Positions 7,342-14,143 of a DNA stretch of 33,309 bases are shown one piece after another (position 1 is the stretch's first letter; every line of letters starts with the position of its first letter). The notes under the pieces are model-generated. The model was given only the letters and a program-made list of their open reading frames with translations. It was not told the DNA's origin and ran no database searches. Source of the stretch: Rhabdothermincola sp036846205 (GTDB taxonomy: Bacteria; Actinomycetota; Acidimicrobiia; Acidimicrobiales; Acidimicrobilacustridaceae); contig NZ_DAIUCK010000024.1 in NCBI RefSeq assembly GCF_036846205.1, forward strand, positions 1-33,309, read 5' to 3'. A program made the translations under genes and the position numbers.

Positions 7342-8406
7342 CTACCTCTTCTTCTTTCGCGCGCGTGGCTGCAGAGCCGGCTGGCCCGTCCCGCGGCTCG
7401 TCTTCGGGGTGACCCGGCTCGCCCCACCGGTACGGCTCGAGGGCCGCTTGGCCACCTTGGCCGCGTCCTGTTTCCCACTCTTGTCCGCGCCCCGGGTCTT
7501 GCCGGTGTCGTCCTTCCTAGGCGAGCTCTGCTTCTTGGCCGGCGAGGTGGCAGCCTTCTTGCCAGCCTCCCGGTTGGCCTTCAGTTCCGCCCGGGACATC
7601 CCGTAGATACTGCGCGAGATGAACGCCTGCTGCCCGATGCGGTAGAGGTTCGACACGGCGAAATACAGGACCAGACCGACCGGGAGCCCGAACGAGATCA
7701 CCGGGAGGAACACCGGCATGATGCGCATGATCATCTGCTGCTGCGGATTGATCTGCGCGTTGGGGTTGCGGCCCTGAATCTGTCGTTGCTGGACGAACCC
7801 AGTGACCGCGACGATGGCGATGAGAACCAGGTACGGCAACGCATGCAGGATGCCGGTGCTCAGCGCCTGGCTGGCCGACTCCGCCAGGTTCATCCCCAGC
7901 GGCCCACTCATGGTCGTCGAGCCGTGCAGGGCCTGATACATCTCCGTATCAGGGTGAATGAAGGCGGGATCGAACGGACGTTCGATCCCGGGTGGGGTTC
8001 CCGGCGTCTTCCCCACCCCGAGCTGACCGGTCACCCAACCGGCATCGAACCCCAACGAGCTCTCGCGCCGGGTGAGGCCACGAAGCACCTGGTACAGCAC
8101 CAAGAACACCGGCATCTGCACGAGCAGGGGGAGGCAACCTCCCAACGGGTTGAGGTTGTTCTCCTTGTAGAACCTGAGGAGCTCCTCGTTCAGCCGCTGT
8201 CGATCGTCCTTGTACTGTTGTTGGATCTTGCGGATCTCCGGTTGGAGCTGCTGCATGACCATCATGGAGCGGGTGCCCTTCAGGGTCAGTGGCGTCACGA
8301 TGATCATCACGAGCAGCGTCAGCATCGTGATGGCGAACGCGTAGCTGTGCACGAGCCCGTAGAAGAACGACAGGATCGCGGCGAAGAAATCGAAGAACGC
8401 GTTCAT
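7342..8406 (-). CDS. yidC: Membrane protein insertase YidC/Oxa1
   Basis: This 354-residue inner-membrane insertase places proteins into the lipid bilayer alone or with SecYEG. The first helix region is FAAILSFFYGLVHSYAFAIT. The cytoplasmic loop has LTLKGTRSMMVMQQLQP, with the conserved groove arginine, and KENNLNPLGGCLPLLVQMP. Later helices include VFLPVISFGLPVGLVLYFAVSN, the typical YidC end. The last 90 residues are basic and disordered (K/R/S/T-rich, ending in RARKKKR), as in ribosome-binding tails of actinobacterial YidC. ATG 8406 shares its A with the yidD stop codon (TGATG) and follows GGAAGG. Confidence 0.96.
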   Translation of the reverse strand: MNAFFDFFAAILSFFYGLVHSYAFAITMLTLLVMIIVTPLTLKGTRSMMVMQQLQPEIRKIQQQYKDDRQRLNEELLRFYKENNLNPLGGCLPLLVQMPVFLVLYQVLRGLTRRESSLGFDAGWVTGQLGVGKTPGTPPGIERPFDPAFIHPDTEMYQALHGSTTMSGPLGMNLAESASQALSTGILHALPYLVLIAIVAVTGFVQQRQIQGRNPNAQINPQQQMIMRIMPVFLPVISFGLPVGLVLYFAVSNLYRIGQQAFISRSIYGMSRAELKANREAGKKAATSPAKKQSSPRKDDTGKTRGADKSGKQDAAKVAKRPSSRTGGASRVTPKTSRGTGQPALQPRARKKKR

Positions 8407-8687
8407 CAAGCGACCTTCCGTTGCGTGGTCGACGAGGAGGATCGGGCCCGCGGTTCAGGTACCGGGTCCCAACCGTGACTGCCCCATGGGTGGCAGCGAC
8501 CCAACCTCCGGGCGGCCAACCAACCCCCGCGTATCGATCCATGGATCTGGATGGCCTCAAGGGCGTAGGTGGAACAGCTCGGCGTGTAGCGGCACGGCGA
8601 CGGGCGCCAGGCGAAAACCCACTGGTAGGCCCGGATCAGCGCCACCAACAGGCGAGCCGGGAGCCGGACTCGGCGCGACGCGCTCAC
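8406..8687 (-). CDS. yidD: Membrane protein insertion efficiency factor YidD
   Basis: This 93-residue small protein carries the YidD core: PSPCRYTPSCSTYALEAI, then the G-rich WLAARRLGRCHPW and GWDPVPEP. It has an amphipathic N-terminal helix (LLVALIRAYQWVFAWR) that contacts the membrane. The family assists YidC-dependent insertion. The GTG start at 8687 overlaps the rnpA stop by 4 nt (GTGA) and follows GGAAGGGG, and the stop overlaps the yidC ATG by 1 nt, so rnpA, yidD and yidC are tightly coupled. Confidence 0.95.
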   Translation of the reverse strand: MSASRRVRLPARLLVALIRAYQWVFAWRPSPCRYTPSCSTYALEAIQIHGSIRGGWLAARRLGRCHPWGSHGWDPVPEPRARSSSSTTQRKVA

Positions 8688-9040
8688 TCGCGCCCCTTCC
8701 CCACACGCTCGAGCGCTGCTGTCACGTTGCTCCTCAACTCCTCATGAGACAGTGCCACGGCGCCCGGATCCACGCCGATCAGGTACGCCCCTGGCCTGAG
8801 TGGACTGTCCACATCCTGGGCCAGCTCCACCAGTACTCCACGAAGGCGCCGCCGGATGCGGTTTCGCACCACCGCTGAGCCCACCCGCCTGCTGACGGCG
8901 AATGCGACCCTCGGTGGCTCGTGCCGCTCACTCGGGGTCTTCGCGGGCAGGTGCGTGACCCGAACCGGTCCGGACCGAGACCGCCTTCCGTACTGGCGGA
9001 GCGCGTCGAAGGTCCCGCGGTCGCGGACTCGCCAGATCAG
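8684..9040 (-). CDS. rnpA: Ribonuclease P protein component
   Basis: This is the basic protein subunit that helps the RNase P RNA mature the 5' ends of tRNAs. The N-terminus WRVRDRGTFDALRQYGRRSR aligns in style with the family's RLRxRxDFxxvxxxGRR, and the RNR signature is seen in VRNRIRRRLRGVL. With the start at CTG 9040 the protein has 118 residues, a normal length. No ATG, GTG or TTG exists in this frame near that point; CTG 9040 overlaps the rpmH stop as CTGA, mirroring the GTGA overlap with yidD downstream. The frame remains open through all of rpmH up to a GTG at 9190, which would give a 168-residue protein. I am sure of the gene, less sure of the start. Confidence 0.9.
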   Translation of the reverse strand: MIWRVRDRGTFDALRQYGRRSRSGPVRVTHLPAKTPSERHEPPRVAFAVSRRVGSAVVRNRIRRRLRGVLVELAQDVDSPLRPGAYLIGVDPGAVALSHEELRSNVTAALERVGKGRE

Positions 9041-9171
9041 GCCGACAGTCGCTGCCGCCCCTTCAAGCGACGGGCCCTCAAGACTCGGCGTCCTGCTCGC
9101 GTCGACATGCGGTGCCGGAAACCGTGCCGCTTGGCTCGGCGACGATTGTTGGGCTGGAACGTTCGCTTCAC
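9037..9171 (-). CDS. rpmH: 50S ribosomal protein L34
   Basis: This 44-residue protein (after the initiator, KRTFQPNNRRRAKRHGFRHR, ending RRLKGRQRLSA) is unmistakable L34. The start is GTG 9171, preceded by GAGGAGG about 6 nt away. Its stop codon overlaps the probable CTG start of rnpA by 4 nt. L34 binds 23S rRNA in the large subunit; rpmH-rnpA linkage beside dnaA is nearly universal in bacteria. Confidence 0.97.
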   Translation of the reverse strand: MKRTFQPNNRRRAKRHGFRHRMSTRAGRRVLRARRLKGRQRLSA

Positions 9172-9322
9172 TTCTTGCCTCCTCGACCACCGAGCCTCCC
9201 TCGGCTGGCGGCGTTGTGGAAATCCGAGTGGCGAGACCCTCCGGCACATGGGGCGCCACCCGGCCGCGCGTCCCGAAGACCATCCGCGCGTATCTCGGCG
9301 AGACTCGCCAATGCTGGTCGCG

Positions 9323-9352
9323 AGGGTAGAACCGTGGTCGCGAGAGGGGCAA
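9323..9352 (-). promoter_or_regulatory. Probable rpmH promoter
   Basis: On the minus strand TTGCCC (9347-9352) and TACCCT (9323-9328) are separated by 18 nt, a plausible -35/-10 pair about 150 nt before the rpmH start. Two direct copies of TGGTCGCGAG (plus-strand 9315-9324 and 9335-9344) overlap it with exactly 20-bp periodicity. Confidence 0.45.
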
Positions 9353-9438
9353 CCCGGCTCGGCTCGATCCCCGGCTGGTCCACTGGAAACCCTTACTGAC
9401 CAGCTCATTCACGGCCGACACCCGTACCCCGTGCGCGA

Positions 9439-9459
9439 TCGTCCACAGGGTGCTACGGT
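9439..9459 (+). promoter_or_regulatory. Probable dnaA promoter with an overlapping DnaA box
   Basis: TGCTACGGT (9451-9459) fits the extended -10 pattern TGN-TANNNT. TCGTCCACA (9439-9447), matching the actinobacterial DnaA box TTGTCCACA at 8 of 9 positions, sits immediately upstream where a -35 would be. DnaA binding here would repress its own gene, as known in other bacteria. Confidence 0.4.
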
Positions 9460-9549
9460 CGCCGATCGCACCGAATCGACTCGTTCGCCCCTCGGCGCAG
9501 CCGGTCGGTCGCAACAGGGCTGGCTACCCGACAAGAGGCGCCGGCCACG

Positions 9550-9581
9550 TTTTCCACAGTTGTGGACTCCGTTGTGGACGT
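9550..9581. promoter_or_regulatory. Cluster of three DnaA-box-like sites before dnaA
   Basis: TTTTCCACA (9550-9558; 8/9 match to TTATCCACA), TGTGGACTC (9561-9569) and TGTGGACGT (9573-9581) are packed within 32 bp. The first two form an inverted repeat TCCACA-GT-TGTGGA. A further TGTGGACAG (9629-9637; 8/9) lies just inside dnaA. Confidence 0.5.
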
Positions 9582-9609
9582 GATGGTACCCAAGGAGGCG
9601 TACGGGCTG

Positions 9610-11022
9610 GTGGAGGGAGCGCATGAGTTGTGGACAGCATGTGCGGAGATCCTCCGCGAGCAGGTCTCCGAGGCTGTCTGGCTCACCACCTTCAACGCTG
9701 CCAAGCCCTTGGAGCTTGCCGATGGGCAACTCCGCTTGGCCGTGCCGAGCAGCGTCGTGCGGGACCGTATCGAGGGCCGCTATCTGACGTTGGTGCGCAG
9801 TGCGCTCGCCGATGTGGGCGGCGGAGCCATCGAGCTCCGCATCGAGGTGCACACGGAGGGTGACCAGGCAGCCACTCGAGATGAGTTCACAGCACCCGCC
9901 CATGGCGACCGTCAGGACATCCACAATCCTGTGGACAGCGGTCGTCATCCAGTCGGCACACCCGACGACACCGGCACCCGCCGGGGGCGGGAGCCGGATT
10001 TCGTCAACCCCCGCTACACGTTCGAGGCCTTCGTCATCGGCACCTCGAACCGATTCGCTCACGCCGCGGCCCTCTCCGTGGCGGAAACTCCGGCTCGCTC
10101 CTACAACCCGCTGTTCATCTACGGCGACGCCGGCCTCGGCAAGACCCACCTCCTCCAAGCGATCGCGCACTACGTCAACGAGAACTACCCGACGTTCGTC
10201 GTGCGCTACGTGACCACCGAGACATTCCTCAACCAGTTCGTCGACGCCATCCGGGCTGGCGCCATGGCCGATTTCAAGAAGCGCTACCGCGAAGTCGACG
10301 TCCTCCTGCTGGACGACATCCAGTTCATCGAGAAGAGCGAGCAGCTCCAAGACGAGTTCTTCCACACGTTCAACGCCCTCTACCAGGCAAACCGCCAGAT
10401 CGTCCTCTCCTCGGACCGCCCGCCCGACGCCATGGCCACGCTCGAGGAGCGGCTCCGCAGCCGGTTCAAGATGGGGCTCACCACCGAGATCAACCCACCC
10501 GAGCTCGAGACCCGGTTGGCGATCCTCCGCAAGAAGGCCGAGAACGAACCGGTGCCTCCACCGCCGGAGGTCCTCGAGTTCATCGCGTCAAACATCACCA
10601 ACAACATCCGTGAGCTGGAAGGTGCACTCATCCGGGTTTGTGCTTATGCGAGCCTCACCGACGAGAAGCTCTCAGTCGATCTCGCCGAGCGGGTGCTCTC
10701 GGATCTCATCACCGACAGCGGGCCGAAACCCATCACCCCCGAACTCATCATGCGCAAGACGTGCGAGATGTTCGGCTACTCGGAAGAAGAGATCCGGGGC
10801 AAGAGCCGTCGGCGTCCCCTCGTCACCGCCCGCCAGATCGGCATGTACGTCTTCCGGGAGATGACCGATCTGAGCTACCCCGCCATCGCGCGGGAATTCG
10901 GCGGCCGGGACCACACAACCGTCATCCACGCGGTGGAGAAGGTGGGCGCCCTCATGAAGGAACGCCGGCAGGTCTACGACCAGGTCACCGCGCTCACCCA
11001 AGCCGTCCGGAGTGGATCCTGA
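9610..11022 (+). CDS. dnaA: Chromosomal replication initiator DnaA
   Basis: DnaA binds origin DNA, opens it and loads the helicase. Domain I is visible as ELWTACAEILREQVSEAVW near the N-terminus, domain II is a polar linker of about 60 residues, and the AAA+ domain III has Walker A GDAGLGKTHLL (about residue 172), Walker B LLLDDIQFI, and the arginine-finger region LRSRFKMGL. Domain IV carries the DNA-binding signature GGRDHTTVIHAV. I chose GTG 9610 (470 residues) because it places domain I at the usual distance and AAGGAGG (9592-9598) lies 11 nt upstream. GTG 9562 and ATG 9583 are also open in frame but lack ribosome-binding sites, and 9562 falls inside the DnaA-box cluster. Confidence 0.95.
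   Translation: MEGAHELWTACAEILREQVSEAVWLTTFNAAKPLELADGQLRLAVPSSVVRDRIEGRYLTLVRSALADVGGGAIELRIEVHTEGDQAATRDEFTAPAHGDRQDIHNPVDSGRHPVGTPDDTGTRRGREPDFVNPRYTFEAFVIGTSNRFAHAAALSVAETPARSYNPLFIYGDAGLGKTHLLQAIAHYVNENYPTFVVRYVTTETFLNQFVDAIRAGAMADFKKRYREVDVLLLDDIQFIEKSEQLQDEFFHTFNALYQANRQIVLSSDRPPDAMATLEERLRSRFKMGLTTEINPPELETRLAILRKKAENEPVPPPPEVLEFIASNITNNIRELEGALIRVCAYASLTDEKLSVDLAERVLSDLITDSGPKPITPELIMRKTCEMFGYSEEEIRGKSRRRPLVTARQIGMYVFREMTDLSYPAIAREFGGRDHTTVIHAVEKVGALMKERRQVYDQVTALTQAVRSGS
9917..9938. promoter_or_regulatory. Inverted pair of DnaA-box-like sites inside dnaA
   Basis: ACATCCACA (9917-9925) and TGTGGACAG (9930-9938, 8/9 match on the reverse strand) face each other across 4 bp in the part of dnaA coding for the variable domain II linker. 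The 10-mer TCCACAATCC here (9920-9929) recurs in the dnaA-dnaN gap at 11215-11224. Confidence 0.35.
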
Positions 11023-11290
11023 CCGGCTCAATCTCACCTGGAGCGCGTGCCTGTGGGGAAGACACCGTGGAGAAGTCTGTGGATCGCCCGCCCGCGAGCG
11101 TGGACATCTGCTCGGCGATCCCCCGACCCGCCCGGCCACCATGCCAACCTGTGAGGGACTGGGGATGGCCCGAGGACAGCGAAACCAGTCCTGACCTGCG
11201 CCAGCGAGTAGATGTCCACAATCCCCAGCCCCTACTACGGCTACTACCAGCTATCAATCAACGAGAAGCGATAGAGAAAGCGAGCCTGCG
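11023..11290. other. oriC: Candidate origin of replication (dnaA-dnaN intergenic region)
   Basis: This 268-bp gap between dnaA and dnaN is the standard place for oriC in actinobacteria. It contains DnaA-box-like sequences at 11052-11060 (TGTGGGGAA, 7/9), 11078-11086 (TGTGGATCG, 7/9), 11099-11107 (CGTGGACAT, 7/9) and 11212-11220 (ATGTCCACA, 8/9). The last is followed by a GC-rich spacer, a DnaA-trio-like tract, and a comparatively AT-rich stretch (11250-11280). No coding gene is supported here. Confidence 0.7.
11232..11249 (+). promoter_or_regulatory. DnaA-trio-like unwinding element
   Basis: The tract reads CTA CTA CGG CTA CTA CCA, equivalent to repeated 3'-GAT-5' trios on the opposite strand. 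It lies 11 nt after a DnaA box (11212-11220), separated by the GC-rich ATCCCCAGCCC. Box, GC spacer and trios in this order and orientation match the basal unwinding element defined in Bacillus subtilis. Confidence 0.55.
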
Positions 11291-12403
11291 GTGAAGTTCC
11301 GGTGTGAACGCGACAAGCTCGTCGAGGCCCTCGGTGCTGCCCAGCGAGCGGTGACCAACCGGGGCAGCAGCCTGCCGGTGCTGTCAGGAGTCCGGCTGGA
11401 GCTCGCGGGTGAGCGACTGCGGGTGACCGGCAGCGACCTCGATCTCACCATCTCCGCCACGATCGAGGTCGCAGCAGGTGACGACGGTGTCGGGGTCCTG
11501 CCTGCCAAGCTTGTGACCGACATCGTCCGAGCACTTGGCCCCGGTGCGGTCGAGGTCGAGGTCGATGACGACGAGGCTCGCATCGTGGCAGGCCGGTCGC
11601 AGTTCGCGGTGCGGACCATCCCAGCCCACGAGTTCCCCCAACTCCCGGAGCCGGCCGACCAGTCCGTGGAGCTCGACGCCCGAGCGTTCGCCGATGCCTT
11701 GCGGCAGGTGGTCTCCGCGGCGAGTGTGGACGAGGCTCGGCCGATCCTCACTGGTGTACTGATGGCCGCCGAAGGTGACGGCCTCCGCCTCGTGGCCACC
11801 GACTCGTACCGGCTCGCGGTGCGTGATCTTCCCGGCACATCGGTCCTGGAGCCGGACCAGAGCGTGCTCGTGCCGTCTCACGCCCTGAAGGAGCTGACCC
11901 GCTTGCTCGGGGATGCGTCGACCATCACCTTGCGTCTCGGGGATCGGGACGCGTCCTTCGAGCTCGACGGGATCGGCGACCTGAACACGGTGCGGCTGAT
12001 GACCCGGCTGATCGAGGGGGAGTTCCCCAACTACCGGGGTCTCATCCCGAAGAACCAGCCGAACCGGCTGACCGTGGAGCGAGAGGCGTTGCTCGAAGCG
12101 CTCCGGCGGGTACGTCTGCTTGCTCGAGAGGCCACGCCGGTTCGCCTGGTCATGAGGCCTGACAACCTCGAGCTCCTTGCTGTCACCCAGGACGTCGGAC
12201 AGGCACACGAGGAGCTCGACGCGAAGTACGAAGGCACCGAACTGACGGTGGCCTTCAACCCGGAGTACCTGATTGCAGGCATCGAGGTCACTCCTGGTGA
12301 TGAGATCACCCTCGAGACGATCGACGCCCTGAAACCGGCGCTCGTGCACGGTCTCGGTGACACCGAGTTCCTGTACCTGCTGATGCCGGTGCGGGTGAGT
12401 TGA
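11291..12403 (+). CDS. dnaN: DNA polymerase III beta subunit (sliding clamp)
   Basis: This 370-residue protein forms the ring-shaped dimer that tethers DNA polymerase III to DNA. The N-terminus MKFRCERDKLVEALGAAQRAV with GSSLPVLSGVRLE, the central RLIEGEFPNYRGLIP, and the C-terminal YLLMPVRV are hallmark clamp sequences, and the length is standard. The start is GTG 11291; the upstream ribosome-binding site is weak. It follows the candidate origin and precedes recF with a 6-nt gap, so dnaN and recF are co-transcribed. Confidence 0.97.
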   Translation: MKFRCERDKLVEALGAAQRAVTNRGSSLPVLSGVRLELAGERLRVTGSDLDLTISATIEVAAGDDGVGVLPAKLVTDIVRALGPGAVEVEVDDDEARIVAGRSQFAVRTIPAHEFPQLPEPADQSVELDARAFADALRQVVSAASVDEARPILTGVLMAAEGDGLRLVATDSYRLAVRDLPGTSVLEPDQSVLVPSHALKELTRLLGDASTITLRLGDRDASFELDGIGDLNTVRLMTRLIEGEFPNYRGLIPKNQPNRLTVEREALLEALRRVRLLAREATPVRLVMRPDNLELLAVTQDVGQAHEELDAKYEGTELTVAFNPEYLIAGIEVTPGDEITLETIDALKPALVHGLGDTEFLYLLMPVRVS

Positions 12404-12409
12404 CACCCC

Positions 12410-13501
12410 TTGTATCTGCGTCGGCTCTGGCTCGAGGACTTCCGTAACTACGAGCATGCCGAGGTCGACCTGGCCCGCGGCCTGACCGCAGTGATCGGCG
12501 ACAATGGGCAGGGCAAGAGCAACCTGGTCGAGGCGATCGGCTACCTCGCGACCCTCTCATCGTTCCGTGGGGCACCGAACGAGGCCCTGGTCCGCAAGGG
12601 GCGGGATCGGGCGGTGGTTCGCGCCGAGGGCGAGCGCGCCGGTCGATCGCTGCTGATCGAAGCGGAGATCGCCGCCCACGGCCGGGGCCGGGTGCTGGTC
12701 AACAAACAGCGGCTGGTGAGGAACCGCGATCTGCTGGGGGCACTACGGGTGACGATCTTCGCCCCTGACGACCTGGCACTGGTCAAGGGGGCTCCGGTGG
12801 AGCGCCGCCGGTTCCTCGATGATGCTCTCGTTGCCATCCGGACGAGCAACGACCTGCTCCGCACGGAGTACGAGCGAGTCGTGCGGCAGCGCAACGCGCT
12901 GCTCAGGCAAGCCGGCGGCCGTCTCGCCCCGGACATCGCCACGACCCTGGAGGTCTGGGACGCCAAGCTGGTCGAGACGGGTGAAGCGCTGGCCGCGCAA
13001 CGGGTGCGCCTGCTCGATGTGTTGGAGCCGTACCTCTCGAACGCCTACGACCAGGTCGCTGGGGTCCCAGCGGCCGTGACGGCCCGTTACGTGGCGCCCT
13101 GGCGTGAGCACGGCCTCGCTGCTGCCATTCACGATCTCCGGCGGGATGAGCTGCGTCGCGGCGTGAGCCTGGTCGGGCCCCATCGTGACGACGTCGAGTT
13201 GCGGATCGACGACCTGCCGGCCCGCACGCACGGGTCGCAGGGCGAACAACGCTCGCTGGCCTTCGCGCTGCGCTTGGCCGTGCACACCGCGGTCACGGAC
13301 GTAGTCGGTGCAGCGCCACTGCTGGTACTCGACGACGTGTTCTCCGAGCTCGACCCCCGCCGGAGCGACGCGCTGCTGCGAGCGTTGCCCCCGGGCCAGA
13401 CGGTGCTGACGACCGCCGTGTCGTTGCCGTCCGGGGCACGATGTCAGCGCGTCCTCCAGGTGCATGACGGTCTGGTGGTGGAGCAGTCAGCGGTGTGGTA
13501 G
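12410..13501 (+). CDS. recF: DNA replication and repair protein RecF
   Basis: This 363-residue SMC-like ATPase helps load RecA at single-strand gaps. Walker A GDNGQGKSNLVEAI is at residues 30-43, the signature-like region is HGSQGEQRSLAFALRLA, and Walker B is LLVLDDVFSELDPRR near residue 305. The start is TTG 12410, giving YLRRLWLEDFRNYEHAEVDL, the typical RecF beginning; no better start is in frame. The 6-nt spacing from dnaN implies coupling. Confidence 0.96.
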   Translation: MYLRRLWLEDFRNYEHAEVDLARGLTAVIGDNGQGKSNLVEAIGYLATLSSFRGAPNEALVRKGRDRAVVRAEGERAGRSLLIEAEIAAHGRGRVLVNKQRLVRNRDLLGALRVTIFAPDDLALVKGAPVERRRFLDDALVAIRTSNDLLRTEYERVVRQRNALLRQAGGRLAPDIATTLEVWDAKLVETGEALAAQRVRLLDVLEPYLSNAYDQVAGVPAAVTARYVAPWREHGLAAAIHDLRRDELRRGVSLVGPHRDDVELRIDDLPARTHGSQGEQRSLAFALRLAVHTAVTDVVGAAPLLVLDDVFSELDPRRSDALLRALPPGQTVLTTAVSLPSGARCQRVLQVHDGLVVEQSAVW

Positions 13502-13603
13502 GCGTACGGGTCTTGCACCGGCACGGCCAGGTGGGTGTGGCGTATCGGCTGGGGCTGCTCCGGGTCTGATCTCGTCCCCGCCTGGTCGGGTTCACTGGGG
13601 CCA

Positions 13604-13609
13604 TACTCT
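13604..13609 (+). promoter_or_regulatory. Possible -10 box of a leaderless promoter for the DUF721 gene
   Basis: TACTCT lies exactly 6 nt before ATG 13616, where no ribosome-binding site is present. This fits a transcript starting at the initiation codon. Confidence 0.4.
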
Positions 13610-13615
13610 CGGGCG

Positions 13616-13954
13616 ATGAGCTGGCGACCGCTCCCGACGAGCGACGGGAACGATTCCCAACCCGAACGGCTGGCGCACAGCCTCGACCGGGTGGTCCGGC
13701 ACCTGGGAGGCTCCTCGGCCGGCGCCGTCGGTGGCCTGTTCGGCTCATGGGAGCAGATCGTCGGTGAGCGTGTGGCTCGGCACGCGACGCCCTCGGCACT
13801 GCGGGACGGGGTCCTGGTGGTCGCCGTCGACGACCCCGCATGGGCGACCCAGCTGCGGTTCCTCGAACGTGAGATCCTGGGCCGGGTGCAGGAGGTGCTG
13901 AACCTTCCGGAGCTGGCTCGCCTGGAGGTTCGCGTCCGCCGATCGAGGGGCTGA
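13616..13954 (+). CDS. DUF721 family protein (DciA-like)
   Basis: This 112-residue protein has the DUF721 core: LFGSWEQIVGERVARHATPSALRDGVLVV, then DDPAWATQLRFLEREILGRV. Genes of this family sit between recF and gyrB in most actinobacteria. Related DciA proteins act as helicase-loading or helicase-operating factors in bacteria without DnaC/DnaI, so a role with the replicative helicase is likely but not shown here. ATG 13616 is preferred because it begins the conserved portion and follows a -10-like box; the frame is open back to 13535 without support. Confidence 0.88.
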   Translation: MSWRPLPTSDGNDSQPERLAHSLDRVVRHLGGSSAGAVGGLFGSWEQIVGERVARHATPSALRDGVLVVAVDDPAWATQLRFLEREILGRVQEVLNLPELARLEVRVRRSRG

Positions 13955-14017
13955 TCGGCCCGCTCGGGAGCCACCCGGCAGCGGGTGCTGTTCGACGGAA
14001 GCGTCGGCCCCGGCTGG

Positions 14018-14023
14018 TAGACT
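14018..14023 (+). promoter_or_regulatory. Possible -10 box for gyrB
   Basis: TAGACT (14018-14023) in the 189-bp gap before gyrB fits the TANNNT pattern. No convincing -35 is seen at standard spacing. The rest of the gap holds no recognisable gene. Confidence 0.3.
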
Positions 14024-14143
14024 TTGATCATTGTGATCGGTGCCGTCGAGCAAGCTTTTCCTACGTGTTCCGGCGACGATCTCCCCAGATGAGAGCCGTG
14101 CACCGGCCGTGCCGGAGCACCGAGTCGGAAAGGCCGTGGCTGC

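Larger units (their letters stand above)
9172..9609. other. Divergent rpmH/dnaA intergenic region
   Basis: No gene is supported in this 438-bp stretch (390 bp if dnaA starts at 9562). It holds the rpmH promoter on the minus strand, the probable dnaA promoter on the plus strand, and several sequences with the TGTGGA core of DnaA boxes. Confidence 0.6.

Noticed and set aside
9562..9609. A longer DnaA starting at GTG 9562
   Set aside because: The extra 16 residues would overlap the DnaA-box cluster and have no ribosome-binding site; GTG 9610 follows AAGGAGG. It remains an alternative.
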